A DNA stretch of 5,763 nucleotides from Pseudomonadota bacterium (lineage in GTDB: Bacteria; Pseudomonadota; Gammaproteobacteria; Burkholderiales; Burkholderiaceae_F): contig JAKANT010000134.1 of the NCBI GenBank assembly GCA_021823635.1, forward strand, positions 1-5,763, in the 5' to 3' direction. The position numbers and the translations under genes are program-made. Positions 1 to 5,763 of this stretch are shown here, piece by piece. Numbering within the stretch: the first letter of the stretch is position 1; each line of letters opens with the position of its first letter. A model generated the notes under the pieces. That model was given only the letters and a program-made list of their open reading frames with translations, was not told where the DNA came from and made no database searches.

Positions 1-2432
1 TCGCGCTTCTCCGGCGCCAGCATGCCCGACAGCGCGGCTTTCACGTCGTCGACCGCGTCGTAGATGATGTTGTAGTAACGGATGTCGATGCCGTTGGCCT
101 CGGCCAGCTTGCGCGCGGACTGGTCGGCGCGCACGTTGAAGCCGATGATCACCGCCTTGCTCGCCAGCGCCAGGTTGACGTCGCTTTCGGTGATGCCGCC
201 CACCTGCGCGTGCACCACCTGCACCTTGACCTCGTCGGTGGAGAGCTTGGTCAGCGCGTGCACCAGCGCTTCCTGAGAGCCCTGCACGTCGGCCTTGATG
301 ATCAGCGGCAGCACCTTGGCGCCGCCCTCGCCCATCGACTCGAACGCGTTCTCCAGCTTCGTCGCCTGCTGCTTGGCGAGCTTGGTGTCGCGGTACTTGC
401 CTTGGCGATACAGCGCGATCTCGCGCGCCTTGCGCTCGTCGCCCAGCACCAGCAGCTCGTCGCCGGCCGACGGCACGTCCGACAAACCGATGATCTCCAC
501 CGGGATCGATGGTCCGGCCTCGGCGACCTGCTTGCCGTTTTCGTCCAGCATCGCGCGCACGCGACCGAAGGCGGCGCCGGCCAGCACCACGTCGCCGCGC
601 TTCAGCGTGCCGCTTTGCACCAGCACGGTGGCCACCGGGCCGCGCCCCTTGTCGAGCTTGGATTCGATGATCAGCCCCTTGGCCGGCGCGTTGCGCACCG
701 CCTTGAGCTCCAGCACTTCGGCCTGCAGCAGCACGTTCTCCAGCAGCTCGTCGATGCCCTGCCCGGTCTTGGCCGACACCGGCACGAACGGCGAATCGCC
801 GCCATACTCCTCCGGCACGACTTCGTTGGCCACCAGCTCCTGCTTGACGCGCTCCGGATTGGCCTCCGGCTTGTCGATCTTGTTCAGTGCCACCACGATC
901 GGCACCTTGGCCACCTTGGCGTGCGCGATCGCCTCCTTGGTCTGCGGCATCACGCCGTCGTCGGCGGCCACCACCAGGATCACGATGTCGGTCGCCTTGG
1001 CGCCGCGCGCGCGCATCGCGGTGAACGCCTCGTGACCGGGCGTGTCGAGGAACGTGATGATGCCGCGCGGCGTCTGTACGTGATAGGCGCCGATGTGCTG
1101 CGTGATGCCGCCCGCCTCGCCGGCCGCGACCTTGGTGCGGCGGATGTAGTCGAGCAGCGAGGTCTTGCCGTGGTCGACGTGACCCATGATCGTGACCACC
1201 GGCGGACGCGGCTCGGCCACCGCTTCGCCGGCCGCGCCGGCTGCCGCTTCCGCAAGCAGCGCCTCCGGGTCGTCCAGCTTCGCCGCCACCGGCGTATGAC
1301 CCATCTCGCTGACCACGATCATCGCGGTGTCCTGGTCCAGCACCTGATTGATGGTGACCATCTGGCCCATCTTCATCAGCACCTTGATGACCTCGGAGGC
1401 CTTGACCGCCATCTTGTGCGCCAGGTCCGCCACCGTGATCGTTTCGGGCACCGACACCTCGCGCACGATCGGCTCGGCCGGCATCGCCGCGCCGGCGCGC
1501 TCTTCGCCGTCGCCCTTGCCGTGGCGACGCGCGCCCTTCGGTCCGCGCCATTGCGCCGCGCCGCCCAGAGTGTCGCCGCGTGTCTTGATCGCGCGCTTCT
1601 TGGCCGCGTCCTCCGACCAGCTCGAGGCGAGCTTGCCCGACTTCACTTCCTTGACGCCGGGCTTCTTCTCTTCCTTCTTGACCTCGGCCGGCTTGGCCTC
1701 GGCTTTGGCCGCCGGTTTGTGCAGCGTGCCCTCGGTACCCGGCGCTTTCAGCACCTTCTTCGGTGCCGCCATCATGTCCTTGATCGCGCGCACCTCTTCT
1801 TCCACCGCGCGGCGCGCACGTTCCTGCGCGGCCTTGGCCTCTTCGGCGGCCTTCTGCGCCGCGGCGCGCTCGGCCTCCAGCCGCTCGGCCTCGGCGCGGG
1901 CGGCGGCCTCGCGTTCGCGCGCCGCCTGTACCTGCTCCTGCTCCTCGCGCTCGGCCTGCCGCACCTCGCGTTGCGCGCGCGCCGCCCGCTCGGCCGCCTC
2001 GGCCGCCTGCCGTGCCGCCAACTCCGCCGCGCGCCGCGCCTCCTCCTCGCGCTTGGCGAGCTCGGCGGCGTCGATCACCGGCACTGGCGGCGCCGCGGGC
2101 ACGGCCTCGCTTTCAGCCGCCGGGGCGACGTCGTCGCGCTTGATGAACACGCGCTTCTTGCGCACTTCGACCTGGATCGTGCGCGCCTTGCCGGTGGCGT
2201 CGGCCTGCTTGATTGCGGTGGTCTGCTTGCGCGTGAGCGTGATTTTTTTCTTTTCGACTTCCTGTGCGCCGTGCGCGCGGCGCAACGATTCGAGCAGGCG
2301 CGCCTTGTCTTCCTCGGACAGGGGATCGGACTCGGCGTGCTTGACCACGCCGGCAGCGCGCAACTGCTCCAGCAGCAGCTGCGGTGCGACCTTCAGTTCG
2401 GTCGCGAATTGAGCGACGGTATTGCTCGGCAT
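1..2432 (-). CDS. infB: Translation initiation factor IF-2 (partial, C-terminus beyond window)
   Basis: IF-2 is the GTPase that brings formyl-Met-tRNA to the 30S subunit and promotes 50S joining in the cytoplasm. The frame starts at an ATG (2432-2430, MPSNTVAQFATEL) and stays open for 810 codons to the window edge. Compared with full-length bacterial IF-2 of about 900 residues, roughly the last 90-100 (most of the fMet-tRNA-binding C2 domain) are missing only because the window ends. Visible in order: an N-terminal IF2_N-like helical module (about 1-55); a basic segment (60-105); an Ala/Glu/Arg-rich, probably helical linker (about 120-221); a second IF2_N module (about 320-375); the G domain with G1 GHVDHGKT (417-424), switch Thr444 in GGITQHIG, G3 DTPGH (463-467), G4 NKID (517-520) and G5 SAK (553-555); beta-barrel domain II (about 575-690); and domain III beginning near KADVQGSQEAL (about 710). 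All GTPase motifs are intact. The start lies 36 bases after the nusA stop, with a purine-rich GGGGAA just upstream, consistent with one operon. Confidence 0.98.
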   Translation of the reverse strand, partial: MPSNTVAQFATELKVAPQLLLEQLRAAGVVKHAESDPLSEEDKARLLESLRRAHGAQEVEKKKITLTRKQTTAIKQADATGKARTIQVEVRKKRVFIKRDDVAPAAESEAVPAAPPVPVIDAAELAKREEEARRAAELAARQAAEAAERAARAQREVRQAEREEQEQVQAAREREAAARAEAERLEAERAAAQKAAEEAKAAQERARRAVEEEVRAIKDMMAAPKKVLKAPGTEGTLHKPAAKAEAKPAEVKKEEKKPGVKEVKSGKLASSWSEDAAKKRAIKTRGDTLGGAAQWRGPKGARRHGKGDGEERAGAAMPAEPIVREVSVPETITVADLAHKMAVKASEVIKVLMKMGQMVTINQVLDQDTAMIVVSEMGHTPVAAKLDDPEALLAEAAAGAAGEAVAEPRPPVVTIMGHVDHGKTSLLDYIRRTKVAAGEAGGITQHIGAYHVQTPRGIITFLDTPGHEAFTAMRARGAKATDIVILVVAADDGVMPQTKEAIAHAKVAKVPIVVALNKIDKPEANPERVKQELVANEVVPEEYGGDSPFVPVSAKTGQGIDELLENVLLQAEVLELKAVRNAPAKGLIIESKLDKGRGPVATVLVQSGTLKRGDVVLAGAAFGRVRAMLDENGKQVAEAGPSIPVEIIGLSDVPSAGDELLVLGDERKAREIALYRQGKYRDTKLAKQQATKLENAFESMGEGGAKVLPLIIKADVQGSQEALVHALTKLSTDEVKVQVVHAQVGGITESDVNLALASKAVIIGFNVRADQSARKLAEANGIDIRYYNIIYDAVDDVKAALSGMLAPEKR

Positions 2433-2468
2433 AACTTCCCCGCCCTTCCTCGTAATCTGTGCGCGCCG

Positions 2469-3962
2469 CTACGACTGCTCGAACCAGTGGGCGCGCGCAC
2501 CCATGATCAACGTCTTCGCACGTTCCTCGGAAACGCCCGTCAGTTCGACCAGTTCGTCGACCGCCAGCTCGCCCAGGTCGTCGCGAGTGTGGATGCCCTT
2601 GCTGGCGAGCTTGCTCGCCAGCTCGACGTCCATGCCGTCCAGCTCGAGCAGCTCTTTCTCGACCTTCTCTAGAGTTTCCTCGCGCGCGATCGCCTCGGTC
2701 AGCAATGCGTTGCGCGCCCGCGTGCGCAGCTCCTCGACGGTCTCCTCGTCGAACGCCTCGATCTCGAGCAGCTCGTTGACCGGCACGTAGGCAATCTCGT
2801 CGAGCGACGAGAAGCCTTCGCCGATCAGGATATTGGCGATTTCCTCGTCGACGTCGAGCTTCTCCATGAACAGCGCACGGATCGCGGCCTGTTCGCCCTC
2901 GCGCTTTTGCTGCGCTTCTTCGGCGGTCATGATGTTGATCTGCCAGCCGGTCAGCTCCGACGCCAGGCGCACGTTCTGCCCGCCGCGACCGATCGCGATC
3001 GCCAGGTTGTCTTCGTCGACCACGACGTCCATCGCGTGCCGTTCCTCGTCGACCACGATCGAACTGACGTTGGCCGGGGCCAGTGCGCCGATCACGAATT
3101 GCGCCGGGTCGTCCGACCACAGCACGATGTCGATGCGCTCGCCGGCCAATTCGTTGGTCACCGCCTGCACGCGCGAGCCGCGCATGCCGACACAGGTGCC
3201 GATCGGATCGATGCGGCGGTCGTTGGTCCACACCGCGATCTTGGCCCGCACGCCCGGATCGCGCGCCGCCGACTTGATCACCAGCAGCCCCTGCTCGATC
3301 TCCGGCACCTCGAGCTCGAACAGTTTCTTCAGGAACTCGGGCGAGGTACGCGACAGGATCACCTGCGGGCCGCGCGCTTGACGGTCGATCTTGGCCACGT
3401 ACGCCCGCACCCGGTCGCCGACGCGCAGGTTCTCTTTCGGGATCATTTCGCTGCGCGGCAGGCGCGCCTCGACCTTGCCGATCTCGATGATCGCGTCGCC
3501 TTTGTCCATGCGCTTGACGCTGCCGTTGACGATCTGGTCGCCGCGCGCCAGGAACTCGTTGAGCACCTGCTCGCGTTCGGCGTCGCGGATCTTCTGCAGG
3601 ATGACCTGTTTGGTGTCCTGCGCGAAGCGGCGGCCGAGCGCCTCGGACTGCTTCGGCAGCGACTCCTCGACGTAGTCGCCGACCTCCACATCCGGATCGA
3701 GTTCGCGCGCCTCCGACAGCAGTATCTGGTGGCCGGGTTCCTGCAGCCCCGCCTCGTCGGGCACGACGACCCAGCGGCGGAACGCCTCGTATTCGCCGGT
3801 CTCGCGGTCCACCGCGACGCGGATTTCGACGTCGTCCTCGTCGAACAGCTTCTTGGTGGCGGCGGCAAGCGCCGATTCGAGCGCGCCGAACACGACCTCG
3901 CGCGGCACGTTCTTTTCGCGCGCCAGCACATCGACGGTCATCAAGAGGTCTCGCCCGTTCAT
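2469..3962 (-). CDS. nusA: Transcription termination/antitermination factor NusA
   Basis: NusA binds RNA polymerase and nascent RNA, stimulates pausing and intrinsic termination, and joins rRNA and phage antitermination complexes. The product is 497 residues (E. coli NusA is 495). Domains: the N-terminal polymerase-binding domain (about 1-133, containing ALESALAAATKK and FRRWVVVPDE); an S1 RNA-binding domain (about 137-202); KH1 with CVGMRGSRVQAV (257-268); KH2 with AIGRGGQNVRLASELTGW (323-340); and two acidic helix-hairpin-helix repeats (about 365-420 and 440-492), as found in gamma- and betaproteobacteria. The chosen ATG (3962-3960, MNGRDLL) aligns with the usual family N-terminus and has GGGAG six bases upstream. 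The frame is open further upstream through rimP, but that translation is low-complexity Arg/Gly/Ala and is a shadow. The ATG overlaps the rimP TGA (ATGA), suggesting translational coupling. The stop is TAG. Confidence 0.98.
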   Translation of the reverse strand: MNGRDLLMTVDVLAREKNVPREVVFGALESALAAATKKLFDEDDVEIRVAVDRETGEYEAFRRWVVVPDEAGLQEPGHQILLSEARELDPDVEVGDYVEESLPKQSEALGRRFAQDTKQVILQKIRDAEREQVLNEFLARGDQIVNGSVKRMDKGDAIIEIGKVEARLPRSEMIPKENLRVGDRVRAYVAKIDRQARGPQVILSRTSPEFLKKLFELEVPEIEQGLLVIKSAARDPGVRAKIAVWTNDRRIDPIGTCVGMRGSRVQAVTNELAGERIDIVLWSDDPAQFVIGALAPANVSSIVVDEERHAMDVVVDEDNLAIAIGRGGQNVRLASELTGWQINIMTAEEAQQKREGEQAAIRALFMEKLDVDEEIANILIGEGFSSLDEIAYVPVNELLEIEAFDEETVEELRTRARNALLTEAIAREETLEKVEKELLELDGMDVELASKLASKGIHTRDDLGELAVDELVELTGVSEERAKTLIMGARAHWFEQS

Positions 3963-4498
3963 CGCTTGCTCCCGAACTCCAGTTCCGGCACCAGCCGCGC
4001 CCTTTCGATGTCGGCCAGCGCCACTTCGATCACCTGCGGCGCCGCTGTCGGCGCAGCGGCGCGCCGGCCCGCCTTCGCGCCGCGCGGCGCCTCGTCTTCG
4101 ATCAGTTCCAGCCGCACGGATTCGCGGTCCGCCGCGGCGCCCAAGCCCAGCAGGCGCGCCTGCCAGCGGCGGCGTCCGGCCACGGGCGCGAACAACTGCA
4201 CCTGCACCCGATGGCCGGCGAAGCGCGCGAAGTCGCGCGGCTTGGTCAGCCGCCGGTCGAGCCCCGGCGACGAAACCTCCAGCCGCTCGTAGTCCACGCC
4301 TTCGACGGCGAACAGGTGCGTCAACTGGTGGCTCACCCGCTCGCAATCGTCCAGCCCGATGCCGCCCGGCACGTGCGGCGCGTCCAACGTCACGCGCAAA
4401 AGCCCGGCGCCGGCCCGCTCGACGTCGACGAGTTCGTACCCGAGCCCTTCGACCGTCGCTTCGACCAATTGCATCAGTTGCGCCCCGACTCCCGCCAT
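3959..4498 (-). CDS. rimP: Ribosome maturation factor RimP
   Basis: RimP is a cytoplasmic assembly factor that binds the 30S subunit and promotes its maturation; it commonly precedes nusA. The product is 179 residues, against about 150 in E. coli. The N-terminal alpha/beta domain carries LVEATVEGLGYELVDVE (11-27), the DDCERVSHQL helix (50-59) and the family signature EVSSPGLDRRL (74-84). The C-terminal SH3-like barrel follows, ending DIERARLVPEL (163-173). An Ala/Arg/Pro-rich stretch at about 136-154 interrupts the C-terminal domain and accounts for much of the extra length. The start chosen is ATG at 4498-4496, with a modest AAGG four bases upstream; the in-frame ATG at residue 9 is an alternative. 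The gene starts just after an intrinsic terminator, so its transcription must pass through that site. Its TGA overlaps the nusA ATG. Confidence 0.96.
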   Translation of the reverse strand: MAGVGAQLMQLVEATVEGLGYELVDVERAGAGLLRVTLDAPHVPGGIGLDDCERVSHQLTHLFAVEGVDYERLEVSSPGLDRRLTKPRDFARFAGHRVQVQLFAPVAGRRRWQARLLGLGAAADRESVRLELIEDEAPRGAKAGRRAAAPTAAPQVIEVALADIERARLVPELEFGSKR

Positions 4499-4516
4499 GC
4501 CGCCTTATGCCGCGCC

Positions 4517-4544
4517 AAAAAAAAAAATGGGCCGTGAAGCCCAT
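4517..4544 (-). terminator. Rho-independent terminator just upstream of rimP
   Basis: On the minus strand AUGGGC (4544-4539), loop UUCACG (4538-4533) and GCCCAU (4532-4527) form a six-pair stem whose last base is the first of 11 consecutive T (4527-4517). Upstream A bases can pair with part of the T-run and lengthen the stem. The T-run points to termination of minus-strand transcription; the plus strand has only a short TTT after the stem. It would end rluB or leader transcripts 18 bases before the rimP start codon. Confidence 0.85.
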
Positions 4545-4565
4545 CGTTTCAATCACAAACAGGCT

Positions 4566-4592
4566 TGCACGCGCAAAGCTCAGGCGCGTGCA
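4566..4592 (-). promoter_or_regulatory. Leader hairpin, nine perfect base pairs
   Basis: The minus-strand RNA has UGCACGCGC (4592-4584), a nine-base loop (4583-4575) and GCGCGUGCA (4574-4566), a perfect inverted repeat made mostly of GC pairs. It is not followed by a T-run, so it is not itself a terminator. It ends one base before the possible anti-terminator segment at 4564-4539. Confidence 0.6.
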
Positions 4593-4680
4593 CCGCCAAG
4601 GGGGTCACCGGCACCGAACGCCCGTCGACCCTCGTCCGCGCGCGACTGATCGCGTGCGCGCCTGACCTCGGCAAACGCGC

Positions 4681-4686
4681 ATTATA
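4681..4686 (-). promoter_or_regulatory. Sigma70-type -10 box upstream of rimP operon
   Basis: Read on the minus strand the bases are TATAAT, a perfect consensus -10 hexamer, in a GC-rich intergenic stretch 21 bases after the rluB stop. No good -35 is present: at 17-base spacing the hexamer is GAGCGA, and 16- or 18-base spacing is no better. There is also no extended -10 TG. It may be a weak or activated promoter for the leader and the rimP-nusA-infB operon. Confidence 0.5.
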
Positions 4687-4707
4687 GGGGCAAGAACGCG
4701 CCCTCGC

Positions 4708-5739
4708 TCAGCCGAAGCCCCGCCGTTGCTTGCCCGGTCGGAATCGGCGCTGCGCGCGCGGCATCCCGGGATGGCTGCCCGCCGCGATGTAAGTCACCGT
4801 GCTGGTCATCGGATCGGGCTGCGACGGCGGCCGCGGCTGCGATCGCTTGTTGCGACCACCGTCGCCGTGCTTGCGCGACTGGCCGCCAGGCTGCGCCGGC
4901 TTGCCCCGCACTTCGTCCACGCCGATGCCGAGATCGTGCAGCCACGCTTGCACCCACTCGGGCGCAAGCTCCATGTAACGGCCGCGCGACAACGAGCGCG
5001 GCAGCTGGATGGCGCCATAGCGGATGCGGATCAAGCGGCTGACCTCCAGACCCACCGCGGCGAACATCCGCCGCACCTCGCGGTTACGGCCCTCGGCGAG
5101 CACCACCCGGTACCAGCGGTTGGCGCCCTCGCCGCCCGCCTCCTCCAGGCGCAGGAACTTCGCGGGTCCGTCCTCCAGCGTCACCCCTTCGAGCAACTGC
5201 CGTTTCTGCTCCTCGGTGAGCTGGCCCAGCACGCGCACCGCGTATTCGCGCTCGACTTCATAGCGCGGATGCATCAGCCGGTTCGCCAGTTCGCCGGAAG
5301 TGGTGAAGATCAGCAAGCCCTCGGAATTCAGGTCGAGCCGGCCGACCGCGATCCAGCGTCCGCCGGAGACCTTCGGCAGCTTGTCGAACACGGTCGGCCG
5401 CTGCTCCGGATCGTCCTGCGACACGATCTCGCCTGCCGGCTTGTGATACAGCAGCACACGCGGCGGCCGGCCGGGTGCCTTGCGCGGCAGCGGCTTGCCG
5501 TTCACGCGCACCTGGTCGCTCGGCAACACGCGCTGGCCGATGTGCGCCGGCTGGCCGTTGACCGAGACGCGACCGGCGATGATCAGCTCTTCCATCTCGC
5601 GGCGCGATCCGATGCCGGCATCGGCCAGCACCTTGTGCAGCTTCTCCGACTGCGCGTTCAGGGCCTGCCGCGCGGCGCGCCGCCCGCGCTCCAGCAGTTC
5701 GCGCGACAGCGGCTGCGGCGCCATCGCCGCCGGGTTCAA
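4708..5739 (-). CDS. rluB: 23S rRNA pseudouridine synthase, RluB type
   Basis: This RsuA/RluB-family enzyme isomerises a uridine in 23S rRNA; E. coli RluB acts at U2605. From the chosen start it has 343 residues. An S4 RNA-binding domain (about 32-80, EKLHKVLADAGIGSRREMEELI) precedes the catalytic domain, with LLYHKPAGEIVSQDD (96-110), the catalytic motif GRLDLNSEGLLIF with Asp136, and EGRNREVRRMF (216-226). The segment ELANRLMHPRYEVEREYAVRV and the GGEGANRWY motif resemble RluB more than RsuA, RluE or RluF. A basic, low-complexity tail (about 278-343) follows, as is common in RluB. The start is TTG at 5739-5737, chosen because GGAGG lies eight bases upstream. An ATG at 5724 is the alternative, and the frame is open to the window edge, so a longer N-terminus cannot be excluded. 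In betaproteobacteria rluB usually follows scpB and precedes rimP-nusA-infB, which fits here. Confidence 0.93.
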   Translation of the reverse strand: MNPAAMAPQPLSRELLERGRRAARQALNAQSEKLHKVLADAGIGSRREMEELIIAGRVSVNGQPAHIGQRVLPSDQVRVNGKPLPRKAPGRPPRVLLYHKPAGEIVSQDDPEQRPTVFDKLPKVSGGRWIAVGRLDLNSEGLLIFTTSGELANRLMHPRYEVEREYAVRVLGQLTEEQKRQLLEGVTLEDGPAKFLRLEEAGGEGANRWYRVVLAEGRNREVRRMFAAVGLEVSRLIRIRYGAIQLPRSLSRGRYMELAPEWVQAWLHDLGIGVDEVRGKPAQPGGQSRKHGDGGRNKRSQPRPPSQPDPMTSTVTYIAAGSHPGMPRAQRRFRPGKQRRGFG

Positions 5740-5747
5740 TTCGTCGC

Positions 5748-5752
5748 CCTCC
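5748..5752 (-). promoter_or_regulatory. Strong Shine-Dalgarno supporting a TTG start of rluB
   Basis: The minus strand reads GGAGG within a longer G-rich run, followed by eight bases and then TTG (5739-5737). This spacing is close to ideal for the TTG. It would be 23 bases from the in-frame ATG at 5724, so it argues for the rare start codon. Confidence 0.55.
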
Positions 5753-5763
5753 CCCGCGAGCGG

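Larger units (their letters stand above)
4499..4675 (-). promoter_or_regulatory. Putative structured leader (candidate attenuator) of rimP-nusA-infB
   Basis: The 197 bases between rluB and rimP (4499-4707) contain no convincing coding frame and no tRNA. If transcription starts about 6-8 bases after the TATAAT at 4686-4681, the RNA would begin near 4675. It would then hold, in order, a hairpin at 4660-4637 (CGCGA-UCAG-UCGCG core plus four more pairs across a 2-base bulge), a weaker five-pair stem GGGUC/GACCC (4631-4627 with 4606-4602), a nine-pair hairpin at 4592-4566 and the terminator at 4544-4517. That all precedes the rimP ribosome site. The stems are seen in the sequence; the leader and its regulatory role are inferred. 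Alternatives are the 3' untranslated region of rluB or a short independent RNA ending at the terminator. Confidence 0.5.

Noticed and set aside
1770..2075. Repetitive-looking Ala/Glu/Arg codons as a DNA repeat or insertion
   Set aside because: The reading frame is continuous and such charged linkers are normal in proteobacterial IF-2; no exact tandem unit is evident.
210..2672. An 820-codon open frame on the plus strand, antisense to infB and the end of nusA
   Set aside because: It is a shadow of strong GC codon bias. The translation is His/Leu/Arg-rich low complexity with no recognisable domain, and the opposite strand encodes an unmistakable IF-2.
2113..3231. A 372-codon minus-strand open frame overlapping nusA and infB
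   Set aside because: Out-of-frame shadow of two well-supported genes; the translation is Arg/Gly-rich with no motifs.
2907..4292. A 461-codon plus-strand open frame antisense to nusA and rimP
   Set aside because: Same cause: a frame shadow of conserved genes, with a compositionally odd translation and no family resemblance.
3963..4556. Upstream extension of the nusA frame to about 695 residues
   Set aside because: It lies entirely over rimP in another frame, reads as Arg/Gly/Ala low complexity, and crosses the terminator. The internal ATG at 3962 matches the usual NusA N-terminus and has a ribosome site.
3853..4665. A 270-codon plus-strand open frame spanning rimP and the intergenic region
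   Set aside because: Arg/Ala/Pro-rich shadow. It includes a Lys run only because it reads through the A-tract of the terminator.
4595..4680. Possible tRNA, suggested by a GTTCGG near 4618
   Set aside because: No matching five-pair T stem, acceptor stem or anticodon arm can be drawn around it.

Overview
The window is GC-rich proteobacterial housekeeping DNA, and every real gene lies on the minus strand. Read in the direction of transcription (from high to low coordinates) it holds rluB (23S rRNA pseudouridine synthase), a 197-base intergenic stretch with a promoter-like -10 box and an intrinsic terminator, then rimP, nusA and infB. infB runs off the low-coordinate edge, so its C-terminus is missing. 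The order rluB-rimP-nusA-infB, the IF-2 N-terminus (MPSNTVAQFATELK...) and the NusA sequence point to a betaproteobacterium, possibly Burkholderiales or a related order. This is a judgement from remembered family sequences, not from a search.

Layout: 4708-5739 rluB, probably a TTG start with a strong Shine-Dalgarno; 4499-4707 intergenic/leader; 3959-4498 rimP; 2469-3962 nusA, whose ATG overlaps the rimP stop as ATGA; 2433-2468 short spacer; 1-2432 infB, 810 codons visible.

The genes serve ribosome production and function. RluB modifies 23S rRNA, RimP matures the 30S subunit, NusA controls RNA polymerase pausing, termination and antitermination (including on rRNA operons), and IF-2 delivers initiator tRNA and joins the subunits. 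I see no mobile element, CRISPR array, tRNA, rRNA or foreign-looking gene.

The part most worth a second look is the intergenic region. A perfect TATAAT sits just after the rluB stop. About 130 bases further on there is a hairpin followed by a run of 11 T, ending only 18 bases before the rimP ATG. That leaves no room for a promoter between terminator and gene, so rimP-nusA-infB must be transcribed through the terminator. This is the layout expected of a transcription attenuator, and NusA, a termination factor, is encoded just downstream. The leader also contains two strong hairpins and a possible alternative fold that would block the terminator stem. The proteins themselves look ordinary and intact, apart from the infB truncation by the window edge.
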